In this document: piece by piece, positions 28,313 to 38,052 of the stretch
Layout: each line of letters opens with the position of its first letter
Position numbering within the stretch: the first letter of the stretch is position 1
Assembly: GCF_013170805.1 (NCBI RefSeq)
Contig: NZ_CP051293.1
Span: 6,950,001 to 7,014,000, forward strand
Source of the DNA: Mesorhizobium sp. NZP2077
GTDB taxonomy: Bacteria > Pseudomonadota > Alphaproteobacteria > Rhizobiales > Rhizobiaceae
DNA: 64,000 nt
Direction: 5' to 3'
Made by a program: the position numbers and the translations under genes
The notes under the pieces: generated by a model
Database searches by the model: none
What the model was told of the DNA's origin: nothing
The model's input: the letters and a program-made list of their open reading frames with translations, nothing else

Positions 28313-28564
28313 GCGCACCGCGCCACGAGAAGCGCGCGCTGAAGCTCGGCCTGATGATTTCGACGGGCATCGACGCATAGTCGATGACCAACCGAGCGGT
28401 CGAGTCTCATGGCGATCGGCGAGGAAGCGCTCGGGCGTACTGCTCGTGATTGCGCCGGCGGCGCTGATACTGGCGGTATGCGTCGGCATGAGCGGCATCG
28501 CGCCCCTTCCCCTAATCGATCTGCTAGAGGACGCCTCTTCCAGCGGCGATAAGGGCACCACCTT

Positions 28565-28720
28565 GATCTAGATAGCCAACGTCAAGCGTAACGTTGCTCG
28601 ATTCTACCATCAACTCAATCTGCCCATGTTTGCATCGTCGGTGATAGGCGTCACCTTGATACCTTCTCAGTTTCGAATGGTTTGACGTAGGACATAGGCC
28701 TCGATGATGGCTTTACTCAC
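28565..28720 (-). pseudogene. Relic of a solute-binding protein gene
   Basis: Minus-strand translation gives AIIEAYV…GIKVTPITDDA with stops and frame changes, matching residues 50-90 of the binding protein at 12438-13538 (ACIEAYV…GIKVTPVAEE). It is a degenerate piece of a paralogue, not of an active gene. The rest of 28313-28990 shows no recognisable gene. Confidence 0.5.
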
Positions 28721-28992
28721 CTAAGCAAGTCGAATCAGGGCGAAGAATGGATTGAAGGATCTTGTACAACCGCAGCTCACGTTTTCTTGGAACCTGAGCC
28801 TTCTGGGCTCAGGCCTGAGGCTATTTCGCCAACGCCGGAGCCCCGGATCAGGGCTCATTCCGGCGACCTGAGTTTTGGATAAATCGCAGACGTTTCATGC
28901 AAGCGACCTCGTCGGCTATCGCAGTCGGCGCACTGTCTTCCGCGTTCGCGCAATCATCGGGTCAGTTAAGGGTGTCGGGGGGCGGCGAGGCA

Positions 28993-30168
28993 TCATGCGC
29001 GATAGAGCGTGGGTGGTGTTTGGCTCAGCAGTTCCGCACCACGCTCCGTCACTAGGACGTGAGCGCCAGGCCCGAATAAGTAGCCGTTTTCGCTGCACAA
29101 TATATTCGGCATGTGCAAGGTCATGCCGGACTTCAGGATATCCTCCGCGCCCGGCTCCAAACTTAGGTCCCCGCGTTCAGTCCAATTAATGCCGGTCTGG
29201 TATCCCGTTCGTTGGCGAAAGACACCCTTTCTTCCAGATCGCCTCAGCACCTCACGGCCGGCAGCGTCGACTACCGCCGCGGAGGTGCCCGGCTTAACAG
29301 CGGCAACGAGGGCGTCAATGACCTCCTCGGCCAAGGTGTGTAGAGACTCAGCTTCAGGATGTCGGCCAAGCACAGCGCACCGGACCATCCCTACGGTGTA
29401 TCCGTGTTTCGATGCGCCGACTTCCAGAAAAGCCGGCTCGTTATTACTAATTGGATGCCGAGATGGGGGGCCATGCGGCAATTTCGTCCGTTCCCCGAAC
29501 AGAATGGTGGGGGGAGACATCCCAATTTCACCGCCCACATTGCTGGCTTCTGCCTCGATCGCCGCCGTCATGGCCCCCGCCATTTCCAGTTCGGTGACGC
29601 CTTCCCGGAGCGAGTTCTGGAAGGTTCGTACTGCTAGGTCCGTCATGCGCATCGCGTCGCGCATGCAATCCAGTTCTAGCTCGCCTTTCACCGCTGCTAC
29701 CGAAGACACTAGCCGAGTCGCATCAGCGAACTTTATGTTCGGAAGCTGCGCCTGGAGCGCATTGAAATCTGCTAGCGCGAGGTTCCAGCACCCAAGTTCA
29801 AAGCCGATCCTCTTGCTTTGCAAACCATAGCGACGAAGGACGTCGGCACAAACTTTACCAAAATCTTGCTGATGGGTATAAGTAACGATCTCGTCAATGC
29901 AACTATAAGCACGAACCGCTTGCTCGTCATACTGTCGTACCACGTATATTGGCGCCCGACCGGGCACCATGATCAAAGGGAACGGTGCGAAGTACCCACC
30001 ACTGCCGTCATATCCGCTGAGATACCGAAGATGGCCATGGGCAGTCACTACAAGTGCGTCTAGCCCCGCGCTCGCCACTGCCTCGAGCACGTTGAGCTGC
30101 CTGCGCTCGTACTCGGATCTCGGGAACGGGACACCCGTCAGAGGAATAGCTGAGGACATCGCCGCCAT
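28993..30168 (-). CDS. M24 family C-N hydrolase, DoeA (ectoine hydrolase)/creatinase-like
   Basis: 391 residues with the two-domain creatinase/prolidase layout: an N-terminal domain (1-155, YLSGYDGSGGYFAPFP) and a C-terminal pita-bread domain. Positions that bind metal in aminopeptidases are not conserved: the usual D-x-G-A…D reads EVGASKHGYTVGMVR. This agrees with metal-free creatinase and with the ectoine hydrolase DoeA branch, where the corresponding segment is also altered. LPHGPPS and IGINWTERG-like motifs follow the DoeA pattern. It is likely to open a ring or split an amidine/amide C-N bond. Nod-box-like element B lies 120 nt upstream; GAGGTGAG precedes the ATG. A DoeB-like gene lies at 24220. 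Confidence 0.8.
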   Translation of the reverse strand: MAAMSSAIPLTGVPFPRSEYERRQLNVLEAVASAGLDALVVTAHGHLRYLSGYDGSGGYFAPFPLIMVPGRAPIYVVRQYDEQAVRAYSCIDEIVTYTHQQDFGKVCADVLRRYGLQSKRIGFELGCWNLALADFNALQAQLPNIKFADATRLVSSVAAVKGELELDCMRDAMRMTDLAVRTFQNSLREGVTELEMAGAMTAAIEAEASNVGGEIGMSPPTILFGERTKLPHGPPSRHPISNNEPAFLEVGASKHGYTVGMVRCAVLGRHPEAESLHTLAEEVIDALVAAVKPGTSAAVVDAAGREVLRRSGRKGVFRQRTGYQTGINWTERGDLSLEPGAEDILKSGMTLHMPNILCSENGYLFGPGAHVLVTERGAELLSQTPPTLYRA

Positions 30169-30289
30169 ATCTCACCTCAATGTTTGCCATGTTCGTGGTT
30201 CGGTTACGCAACAATACGCATCGGACCGATGTTTGAAGCTGTACTTAATGTTCCATGCTTTGCTTCAAGCAAACATTCAACCGTCCCAG

Positions 30290-30341
30290 CGGCTTGCGTC
30301 AAATGCAGTTTTTATATCGTCGTCATCTGGCGACGAGATGC
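30290..30341 (-). promoter_or_regulatory. Nod-box-like element B
   Basis: Toward the M24 gene: CATCTCGTCGCCAGATG then ATATAAAAACTGCATTTGAC. Its right half is the closest in the set to the family consensus, shared almost base for base with A. Distance to the start codon is about 125 nt. Confidence 0.65.
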
Positions 30342-31674
30342 ACCTAAGGCACAGCGATCGATGAGGATAATTCCTACTCCGCCACACATTCCGTTCGCGG
30401 GTGAAGTGCTTGCTAACTACGACTCCAAGAATCGTAAAGAGAGTGAAAGTTGAAATCGAACAAGGCATCCCGCGGCGCAGCGGTTGCGATAGAAACCGTC
30501 GGCAGTTTATGCAGGAGAAAGCGATGGATCATGCGGGTCGAGCCTCACGTTCTTCGGCTTTGCCGCGACTGGCGATTGTCTGGCAGCGGAACGCGCCCCG
30601 ATCGTTCTGATCCTCGACTGGCAACAGCCGGTGGTGGCGAAATCTGTCGGGATCATTTCTTCCAAACCTTTGCGTTGCAATCATGCCCGGCCCCCGGTGC
30701 GCCGTGGCTCGCCGTCGCGCTGCCAACCAAACTTCGGCGGGGCGGGGGTGACAGCGCTGGTGCTTGGCGGGCAACTCATGACTGAGTTCGTATTAGAGGT
30801 TGACATCAAACCATTCTTTTTGATTTCGGCGCTAAGAGCGGCGGAATGTCGCGTTTTCTGCATGCAAGTTGACGTTAGCTAAAATTAGCCGAGAGACTCC
30901 CACCGGGGGCAATGGGGAGGCTCGCCGGCGATCTTGTTGACCAGCGCCTCGGGGGTGGCGCACAGTTTGCCATGCACTCGTCGCGCCGGGTGCGCAACGT
31001 CGCCCAGACTTCCGCATGATCCCGTCGCGATGCCGAACACGGCTTCGCCCATCTCGACGTGGGTGAAGGTCACCATGCTGAAGTCGTCGTCGGCGAAGGT
31101 TCCGTTGCCCAAGCGCAAGGAGTGCCTGCATCAGCTGCTGATTGCCATCATGGGCGAGGTGCGGGACTCGGGCATGGATGAACGCGCAGTCTTCCCGTCC
31201 AACACGATGTGCATGCCCCGCCTGTCTTGAAGCCGCACCTCGCCGAATAGCACGCCGGGCAGATTGTGCAATGAAAGAGCGAAATCCGGCGCGATCTCGA
31301 CCGTGGATCATGCGATTTCCGATCGCACCTTCGCCCGGGGCGATCGGAAGGACGACGTAGCGTCTGGTACCTTGTTTGAAATTTGTTCGGATGAAATGTC
31401 CCCTTTTAGGCAGGCTCGTACTCTGATCTCGGGAATCGCGCAGGCGGGCCTCTCGGTTGTCGTGCGGCGCTGCACTGAGTTGATCCCTCAACACGCGGCG
31501 GATCGGAAGTCATAGTTATGAACATATGCGCAAGCCTCTGCGTCATCGTCTACGCTGCTTGTCCGGTCAACACGGTGCGTTCCAGCAGTTTTTGAAGTTC
31601 ACCCCTTAGCATCACGCGATACCCCTTGAAGATTGCGTATCGCGTCACTGTTGTGGTCAATTGTTCGCCCAGGA
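30342..31674. other. Eroded coding region, no assignable gene
   Basis: Codon structure suggests former genes on both strands: for example a minus-strand segment at 30885-31118 (FTHVEMGEAVFGIATGSCG) and a plus-strand frame near 30540-30690 (FFGFAATGDCLAAERAPIVL). None has an intact start, a full domain or a family I recognise. Nothing else is supported. Confidence 0.4.
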
Positions 31675-31725
31675 CCATCTCGCTGCTAGATGACCATAAT
31701 ACAAAGACTGCATTTGACGCATCCG
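31675..31725 (+). promoter_or_regulatory. Nod-box-like element C
   Basis: CATCTCGCTGCTAGATG then ATACAAAGACTGCATTTGAC, on the plus strand, ending about 65 nt before the MFS gene. It aligns without gaps to A and B. Confidence 0.65.
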
Positions 31726-31788
31726 ACCGGTAATTGGATCGTGTCGCGCCAAGTGGTCTAGCTCGGCGAAACAGAATCGGTCGGAGCA

Positions 31789-33441
31789 ATGAGCAGAGCG
31801 GCGGGCGCAGATGCGGATGTAGTTTGGCCGGCGACGTTTGCGCCGCTCAGGAATCCGACCTTTCGTTCGATCTGGCTCGCCACCCAGGTCTCTTCTCTCG
31901 GCTGGTTGATGCAGACTGTTGCCATCAGCTGGCTGATGGCGACGATCTCGACTTCCGATCTGATGGTTGCGCTGGTGCAGGCTTCATCGAATCTGCCCGC
32001 ATTCGTTTTATCTGTCTTCGCCGGGGTGCTCGCCGACAATTTCAGCCGTCGCAGGGTCATGTTCGCCGGCCGCTGCCTTATGGTGATAGCCTCTGCGATG
32101 CTGACCGCTGTTGTGGCGCTGGGCTTTGTCAGTCCGTGGATGATCCTTGGCTTCAGCTTCTTGATCGCAAGCGGCGGTGCTCTCAACGATCCCGCATGGC
32201 AAGCGTCCGTCGGCGATATCGTGGATCGACGCGACGTTCCCGCTGCCGTTACCCTGCTCTCCGTCGGCTTCAACACTGTTCGGACCGTGGGCCCGGCCCT
32301 CGGCGGTATCGTCGTTGCCTCGTTCGGGCTTATGGCGGCCTTCTGTGTGACCACACTCGCCTATTTGGTGCCCCTGGGCACCATATGGCGCTGCAAGTGG
32401 AAGGTTCGCTCGTCACCTCTTCCACGTGAATCGATGAAGACGGCGATTTATGATGGGCTGCGCTTCACAGCGATGTCATCGGAAATCAAGGCGGCGATCG
32501 CGCGCGGAACCCTCTTTGGTCTGGCGAGCATCGCCATACTCGCGCTGCTGCCGCTGGTTGTCCGCGATCATTTGGGGGGAGGACCGCTCGCATATGGCAC
32601 GCTCATGGCCGGCTTCGGCACAGGCGCCGTCTTCGCCGGCCTCTCCAACAGCACATTCAGACGGAGCTTGTCGCAGGAACGGTTGATGAGGCTCGCGTGC
32701 GTCGCCTGCGCGGCATGCTCCCTTTCCCTTGCACTGACCTCTTCGATTGCGGTGGCGGCGATCGCGCTCGCCTTGGGCGGCGCGGGCTGGGTCACCGCCT
32801 GGTCCGGGGTTGGCGTCAGCGTACAGCTGGCGAGCCCGCGCTGGGTCGTGGGGCGTACGATCTCAATCTACTATGCATTGATAGACGGCGGCATCGCGGC
32901 CGGCAGCTGGGTGTGGGGCACCGTTTCCCAAAACCATTCCCTGACCTGGGCACTGGAGGGCTCCGCTGGTGCCCTATTGCTCGTCGCTGCAGCCGGCGTG
33001 CTGTTTCCCCTTCGCGAGCGCCGCGAGGCCGAGCCCGACCCTTTGGAGGAATTCGACGCCCCGGCAGTCGAACTCCACCTGAAGCCGAGAAGCGGTCCGA
33101 TCGTGGTAAGGGTCGAATATCTGATCCATGAAGAGAACATCGAGGCTTTCCTGGAAGTTATGCGCGAGCGCCGGCATGTACAGAGCCGCGTCGGTGCTCG
33201 GCACTGGACTCTCCAGCGCAACCTGCGGGAGCCCATAGAGTGGACGGAGACATTCCGCACGCCGACCTGGACCGACTACCTTCGCCTGAATCATCGTCTT
33301 ACAGAGGCAGACAAGGAACTGGACGAGAAAATCCTCCTTCTGCACCAAGGAAAGCATGCACCGCAATTAACGTTGTCAATTGAGCGGTCGACAAGTGCCC
33401 CGCGCAAGCCCGAGCCATCGACTTTTTTCCCTCGCCATTGA
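31789..33441 (+). CDS. MFS transporter of the EntS/MFS_3 type with C-terminal extension
   Basis: 550 residues. Residues 1-405 form a 12-helix major facilitator core (opening NPTFRSIWLATQVSSLGWLM; DNFSRRRVMFAGR is the loop 2-3 motif; DRRDVPAAVTLLSVGFNTVR is typical of EntS-like exporters). Residues 410-550 are a soluble cytoplasmic domain (VRVEYLIHEENIEAFLEVMR, WTETFRTPTWTDYLRLNHRL), which occurs in a subset of MFS_3 proteins. Export of a small molecule, perhaps a siderophore or signal, is the family expectation. It stands alone behind nod-box-like element C, with CGGAG upstream of the ATG. Confidence 0.82.
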   Translation: MSRAAGADADVVWPATFAPLRNPTFRSIWLATQVSSLGWLMQTVAISWLMATISTSDLMVALVQASSNLPAFVLSVFAGVLADNFSRRRVMFAGRCLMVIASAMLTAVVALGFVSPWMILGFSFLIASGGALNDPAWQASVGDIVDRRDVPAAVTLLSVGFNTVRTVGPALGGIVVASFGLMAAFCVTTLAYLVPLGTIWRCKWKVRSSPLPRESMKTAIYDGLRFTAMSSEIKAAIARGTLFGLASIAILALLPLVVRDHLGGGPLAYGTLMAGFGTGAVFAGLSNSTFRRSLSQERLMRLACVACAACSLSLALTSSIAVAAIALALGGAGWVTAWSGVGVSVQLASPRWVVGRTISIYYALIDGGIAAGSWVWGTVSQNHSLTWALEGSAGALLLVAAAGVLFPLRERREAEPDPLEEFDAPAVELHLKPRSGPIVVRVEYLIHEENIEAFLEVMRERRHVQSRVGARHWTLQRNLREPIEWTETFRTPTWTDYLRLNHRLTEADKELDEKILLLHQGKHAPQLTLSIERSTSAPRKPEPSTFFPRH

Positions 33442-33659
33442 ATCCAAAGGAACAAGCGTCTCTTTGGAGCGCACTGCAGGCTGAATAAAGATACATAAGG
33501 TGGTACCTTAATGCAGCATACCAATATCGAGAAGGCCAAAGGCAATGGCTGCCGTCGTGTAACCGCAACCGCTTGGTCTCCAGCAGGGTCTTCTGCGTCG
33601 TGGCCCACACTCAGACCGCGACGAGATCCCCGCCTCCGACATCTTTCAGGACCAGCCTC

Positions 33660-34380
33660 GTCGGGGTGTCACCGATCTTTCGCGTCGCGCTGGCGATGTC
33701 CTGATCGCGAGCGCGCAAAACGCGTCCGGCGTCGGGCTGGATCGGGCACCGGCACAGATTCGATCAGACGTTTCGTGTAGGGGTGGCGCGGGTTCGAAAA
33801 AACCTGATCGAGCGTGCCCATTTCGACGATCTGGCCGAGATACATGACGCGACATGGTCGGCAATATTCTCTGCCACCGCCATGTCGTGCGAGATGAACA
33901 GATAGGCGACGCCGAACTCGCGCTGCAGTTCCTTCAACAAATCCAGCACGCGTGCCTGCCCACACGTCGAGGGCCGAAACACTCTCTTCGGCGATGTTTG
34001 GCCGCCGGAGGATTCATGCGGGTAACCGCCATCTGGTCGGCCGACAGGCCGACGCGCTCGAACAATGCCGCGATACGCTCTGTGCGCTCTTCGACGCGAT
34101 GCCATTGATCAGCAGCGGCTCGGCGACGATATAACCGACACGCATTCGCGGATCGAGCGCGGCATAAGGATCCTGGAAAATCATCTGCACGTCGCGGCGC
34201 ACCGCCTTTTGCGCGTCGCGGCCTAGGCCGGACCGAATGCGCCCGCCGATGGCGATATCTCCCTGGTAGAGGACAAGCCCGGCCAGCGGCTTGGCGGTGT
34301 CGACTTGCCGCAACCGTTTTCTCCGACCAGCGCCAGCGTCTCGTTGGGCGCAGTGGAGAAGCTAATGCCTTCGACGGCGT
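33660..34380 (-). pseudogene. Oligopeptide-type ABC ATPase (OppF/DppF-like), multiply frameshifted
   Basis: Pieces in at least three frames spell an OppF-like ATPase: Walker A (ALVGENGCGKST), the Q-loop segment (QMIFQDPYAALDPRMRVG), part of the signature region, the Walker B/His segment ([20 protein letters not shown]) and the C-terminal [26 protein letters not shown] motif. At its 5' end it is joined to IS3 orfB sequence near 34380. No cognate permeases are nearby. Confidence 0.75.
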
Positions 34381-34885
34381 GAACACGGCGTTATCCGTAG
34401 CGGACTTGTCTGGGGCAGATGTCCTTGATCCGAGCTTCGATACCGGCCTGATCTCGGCGGCTGGACTTGTAGTGATAGGTCGACGTGTCGAACTCCAGAA
34501 GCCGGCAATCCCGGATCGACACGTTCCACTCATCACACGTCTCGGCCACCAGCTCGCGTTTGCGACCAGAGCTTTCGGCGAATGTCGTCTTGTAGCATCT
34601 CCCCGTCCAAGGAGAGATCGGCCATCAGCTTCCTGAGCTTGCCGTTCTCGTCCTTAAGGGCTTCAGCCGCTTCATTGGTCGGCAGCAGTCCGTCGCCTTT
34701 CTTCTTCCAGTTGAAGTACGTCGCCTGGCTGATCCCGCCCGTCCACAAATCTCCGTGACGGGGATACCATCCGATCCCTGCTTCAGAATGAACGCCTTCT
34801 GCACGTCCGAAAACTTCGATGCTACATCGTCTTCCGCTCCTCCCAGCCAAGGGATGTTACCGCGGAAAACTGCACTTTGGAACAT
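34381..34885 (-). pseudogene. IS3-family orfA and start of orfB, broken
   Basis: OrfA-like segments (KFSDVQKAFILKQGSDGIPV, ISQATYFNWKKKGDGLLP, ALKDENGKLRKLMADLSLD) in two frames represent an IS407-group OrfA. Downstream the beginning of OrfB (VSIRDCRLLEFDTSTYHYKS) stops after VRYGYRRVH and is fused to the ABC ATPase relic. Inactive. Confidence 0.7.
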
Positions 34886-34909
34886 TCCAGATTTCCGGGA
34901 TCAGAGCTT

Positions 34910-35460
34910 ATGTGTAGCGAGAGCTGAGCGTTTTGAGCGGGGCGGACGAAGAGACTGCGCAGGGTCGAGAAGATCGAAATGAGCCATTGCGGTGATCGTG
35001 GTGATCGGAAGCCTTGCATCATCCGCTCCCTTTTCGCAGCGGCACATGTGCATTCTCTGCCCGTTGTTCAATCCCTTATGCGACCAATGCTCGACCCCCC
35101 CGGCATCAACCTATCGCCTGGCTGCTCCATAGGAGCGCAACTTGTCGGTGATCATGCGCTTTGGCGCGATGCCTTGCTTCTTCAGCAGCCGCGTCAGCTG
35201 AGCCGCTTTGGTGTTGAGCGGTTCTGGACGACTTCGTCAGCACATCGCCATCCTGTTCGACGGCGCGCCACAACCAGTGTTTCCTGCCGGCGATGGTGAT
35301 GACGATCTCGTCGTTTCGGCTGTGCTGCTTGCGACGCAAGCGGCAAGCGTAGCGCGGACCGCACTTGATGCCCCACCGGCGGATTGTCTCATACGAAACC
35401 ACGATCCCGCGCTCCAGCAGCATTTCCTCTACCAGACGCAGGCTCAAGGCTAACCTGTAT
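34910..35460 (-). mobile_element. IS6-family element remnant (larger copy)
   Basis: The transposase start (MSLRLVEEMLLERGIVVSYE, TIRRWGIKCGP) and IAGRKHWLWRAVEQDG, with the first DDE region, are recognisable. After frame changes the C-terminal part, RRERMMQGFRSPG-like, follows toward 34980. The sequence at 34910-35050 recurs at 53763-53905. The transposase is broken. Confidence 0.65.
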
Positions 35461-35467
35461 TAAGTGT

Positions 35468-36130
35468 TCAAGACAATTCGTTAGAGAGCTCCGGCTTTCC
35501 GTAAGCATCGATATAGCTGCCCTCGCGGATGCTCCGAAGGATATGTTCCTCCTTCTTCTCCTGCGCGTGCACAGCTTTGAGAAGATCGGCAGCAATAGCC
35601 TGCGGGAACGCGACCACCCCGTCCTCGTCGCCCACGACGATATCTCCAGGCCCGATAACGAGCCCTCCGATCGACACATTCACGTTGATATCACCGGGGC
35701 CGTTCTTATACGGACCGCGGTGGATGGCTGCGCATGCGAAGCAGGGAAATTCCGATTTGGCGAGCGCACCTGCATCGCGAACTGCGCCGTTGATCACGAA
35801 GCCGGCCGCTCCTCGCGTTTCAGCGATTGTGGTCATAATTTCGCCGACCAGGGCACGGTTGATCTGCCCGTCTCCATCGACAACAACCACGTCACCGGGA
35901 CGGACGAGCTCAAGAGCCTTGTGGATCATGAGGTTGTCGCCAGCGGCCACACGAACGGTCAGCGCCGTCCCCGCCATCGCACCATTCACCTTGTGAAAGG
36001 GCCGAAGACCGATCGCTCCGGGCAGGCGGTGCAGATTGTCACTGATGATAGCGGTCGAGCTTTTGCGGAAAGCGCTGACGACCGCCTCGTCTGCCTGCTG
36101 CGCACTTGGAATTACTCTATTCCCGATCAT
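35468..36130 (-). CDS. RraA-family protein (HMG/oxaloacetate-type aldolase fold)
   Basis: A 220-residue RraA/dimethylmenaquinone methyltransferase-like protein. The active-site signature GFVINGAVRDAGAL (Arg, Asp) and the GDNLMIHKALELVRPGDVVVVDG loop are present, as in 4-hydroxy-4-methyl-2-oxoglutarate/oxaloacetate aldolases; a true RNase E regulator is less likely outside gammaproteobacteria. Its start overlaps the end of the upstream aminotransferase gene by 14 nt, so the two are one operon. Combination with an aminotransferase suggests handling of a 2-oxo-dicarboxylate (inference). Confidence 0.82.
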   Translation of the reverse strand: MIGNRVIPSAQQADEAVVSAFRKSSTAIISDNLHRLPGAIGLRPFHKVNGAMAGTALTVRVAAGDNLMIHKALELVRPGDVVVVDGDGQINRALVGEIMTTIAETRGAAGFVINGAVRDAGALAKSEFPCFACAAIHRGPYKNGPGDINVNVSIGGLVIGPGDIVVGDEDGVVAFPQAIAADLLKAVHAQEKKEEHILRSIREGSYIDAYGKPELSNELS

Positions 36131-37376
36131 TCACGGCACCTCGCGCTTTGACGGCTTTGGGCATGTCGGCTTCAAAAAGAGCTCTACATGCGTCAACAAT
36201 GGCTTCGCCACCTTCTTCCACCGCCTCCATCGAAGCGGCAAAAGAAACACGCAGATATGGAGACAGACCGTAGGCGGAGCCGTCGAGGACCGCGACCTTC
36301 GCCCATTCCAGGAAGTACAGGGAGACATCTAGATCCGTCGTGATCTCCTTGCCTCCCGGCGTTCGCCGGCCGATCAACTCGGCGACGGAGATGTATAGAT
36401 AGAAGGCGCCAGCGGGAGGCAGCGTTTTAAGTCCGGGAGCGTCGGAGAGGATTTCGACCATCCGATCGCGGCGAGCGCAATACATGTCCGCAGCAGCCGC
36501 AACGCACGACTGATCGCCCGTTAGGGCAGCGACTGCCGCAGCTTGGCTGATAGAGCTTGCGCAAGTGGTGCTCTGGCCGATCAATTTGACAATGACATCG
36601 ATCAGCTCTTTCGGCCCGGCGGCATAGCCAACGCGCCAACCGGTCATGGCATAAGCTTTTGACATGCCGTTGATGATCAGGGCACGTTGGAAAAGGAACG
36701 GCGCGACCTCGATCAGGCTTGGCGCACGAGAGCCTTCGTAGCACAAGTACTCATAGATCTCGTCCGTCATGACCCAGACATGGGGATTGCGACGCAGCAC
36801 CTCGCCGAGCTCGGAAAGCTCTTGCGCGGAATAGACCGCTCCCGTCGGGTTGTTCGGCGAATTTAGGACAAACCACCGAGTCTTCGGCGTAACCGCCGCC
36901 TCTAGAGCTGCCGCCGTTAGCTTGAAATCGACATCCTCACCACAGGTCACGATTACCGGGCGGCCCCCATGAAGACTGGCGATATCCGGATAGGACACCC
37001 AGTAGGGCGCAGGTATGATGACCTCATCGCCAGCGTTCAACGTCGAGGCAAAAGCTTCGAAGATGAGCTGCTTGGCGCCACAGCCAACCGCTACATTCTC
37101 GGCTCTACAAGGGATCCTTTTTCCCCGCACTAGGCTATCGGCGATGGCTGCGCGGAGTGTATAGGTACCGGCCGAGGCAGTATAATGCGTGTCGCCCCCG
37201 CGCATTGCTCGCAGTGCACCGTCAATAATGTAAGAAGGGGTGGCTATATCAGGTTCGCCAATAGTGAAGTCTATGATCCTGTGACCCGCGGCCTGAAGCT
37301 CGGAAACCATCTTTTTTGCCGCGATACTCGCGGAAGGTTTTAGAGCAGCTGCTCGGTCCGAAATTTGAATGGACAT
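36117..37376 (-). CDS. Class I/II aminotransferase, aspartate aminotransferase-like
   Basis: 419 residues, PLP fold type I. Motifs: FTIGEPDIATP near the N-terminus, NSPNNPTGAVYS, WVMTDEIYEYL, INGMSKAYAMTGWRVGYAAG (Schiff-base Lys in SKAYAMTGWR) and LRVSFAAS near the end. The family transfers amino groups between aspartate/aromatic amino acids and 2-oxoglutarate; the exact donor cannot be read from sequence. First gene of a two-gene operon with the RraA-like protein. ATG at 37376. Confidence 0.87.
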   Translation of the reverse strand: MSIQISDRAAALKPSASIAAKKMVSELQAAGHRIIDFTIGEPDIATPSYIIDGALRAMRGGDTHYTASAGTYTLRAAIADSLVRGKRIPCRAENVAVGCGAKQLIFEAFASTLNAGDEVIIPAPYWVSYPDIASLHGGRPVIVTCGEDVDFKLTAAALEAAVTPKTRWFVLNSPNNPTGAVYSAQELSELGEVLRRNPHVWVMTDEIYEYLCYEGSRAPSLIEVAPFLFQRALIINGMSKAYAMTGWRVGYAAGPKELIDVIVKLIGQSTTCASSISQAAAVAALTGDQSCVAAAADMYCARRDRMVEILSDAPGLKTLPPAGAFYLYISVAELIGRRTPGGKEITTDLDVSLYFLEWAKVAVLDGSAYGLSPYLRVSFAASMEAVEEGGEAIVDACRALFEADMPKAVKARGAVNDRE

Positions 37377-38052
37377 TTATCCTCATATCCTCACTACGGA
37401 TGGCTTTGGCCGCACAAGGAGTCTAATAGGTGCTTGTATTTGAAAAAAACGATTAATTGTTATCCAATGGCATCTACTTTTGGAATGCAAGGCGAACCTG
37501 AGTGGGGCTGCGCTGTAGCCGTCTCAGGCTCCGTGCGCAGCCAGAGGGGACGCATGCCATTCCCGCGACTTTTTTAGGTGCCAATCTTCGAGCACGTGCC
37601 TGGCCGCTGCAGCAAAGGGGCGGAGAGCGGTGACAGCGTACCGGCGCGAAGGAGTCTTTTCGCATCTTTTCCAAGCTGGCTTCATAAGGCGATGCCTTGG
37701 CCTCGTCTATCGATCGATCACATCCGAGTTTGTTTGTACTGTTGTTCATTGTGAGGACGCCTTGCGCGTATTCATCATCGGAATAGCTAACGAGTTTGCG
37801 CGCCGGGCCGCACATCGGTCTATGCAAATGCGGCAAGCGAGCAGCATCAAATAGTCAGCCGAATATTCGAATAAGCGATCAAAACCCAGTATTTTTTATC
37901 GCTTTTCGCGGTGTCCCGTCCCGCCTAACATGACCGGCGCGAAAATGCTGGATGTACGGCACGTCCCTCGCGGCGAGCTAACTTATACGAGCACAGTAGC
38001 AGTCGCCCGCTTAGGTTTTCCGACGCGCAATACAAGGAACAAAGGAGGAATA
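37377..38052. other. Intergenic region between divergent aminotransferase and serine hydrolase
   Basis: No gene is supported. It contains a long-range dyad GGCTGCGC … GCGCAGCC (37506-37542, 21-nt loop) and a short palindrome CGAATATTCG near 37860. Promoters for both flanking genes must lie here, but I cannot place them. The longer frame of the hydrolase that starts at 37930 lacks a ribosome site. Confidence 0.45.

Noticed and set aside
30832..31494. A 220-codon minus-strand open frame.
   Set aside because: Very Arg-rich with no recognisable family; the shorter frame 30885-31118 overlaps it with more protein-like sequence, so it is probably a shadow of an eroded gene.
37377..37420. A seventh ATC-N9-GAT match (ATCCGTAGTGAGGAT) directly upstream of the aminotransferase gene.
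   Set aside because: It ends only about 15 nt before the ATG, and the right half of the nod-box-like element is absent, so it is probably chance.
37474..37854. Opposing open frames in the aminotransferase/serine hydrolase gap.
   Set aside because: No ribosome site, no domain and no plausible codon use; treated as non-coding.
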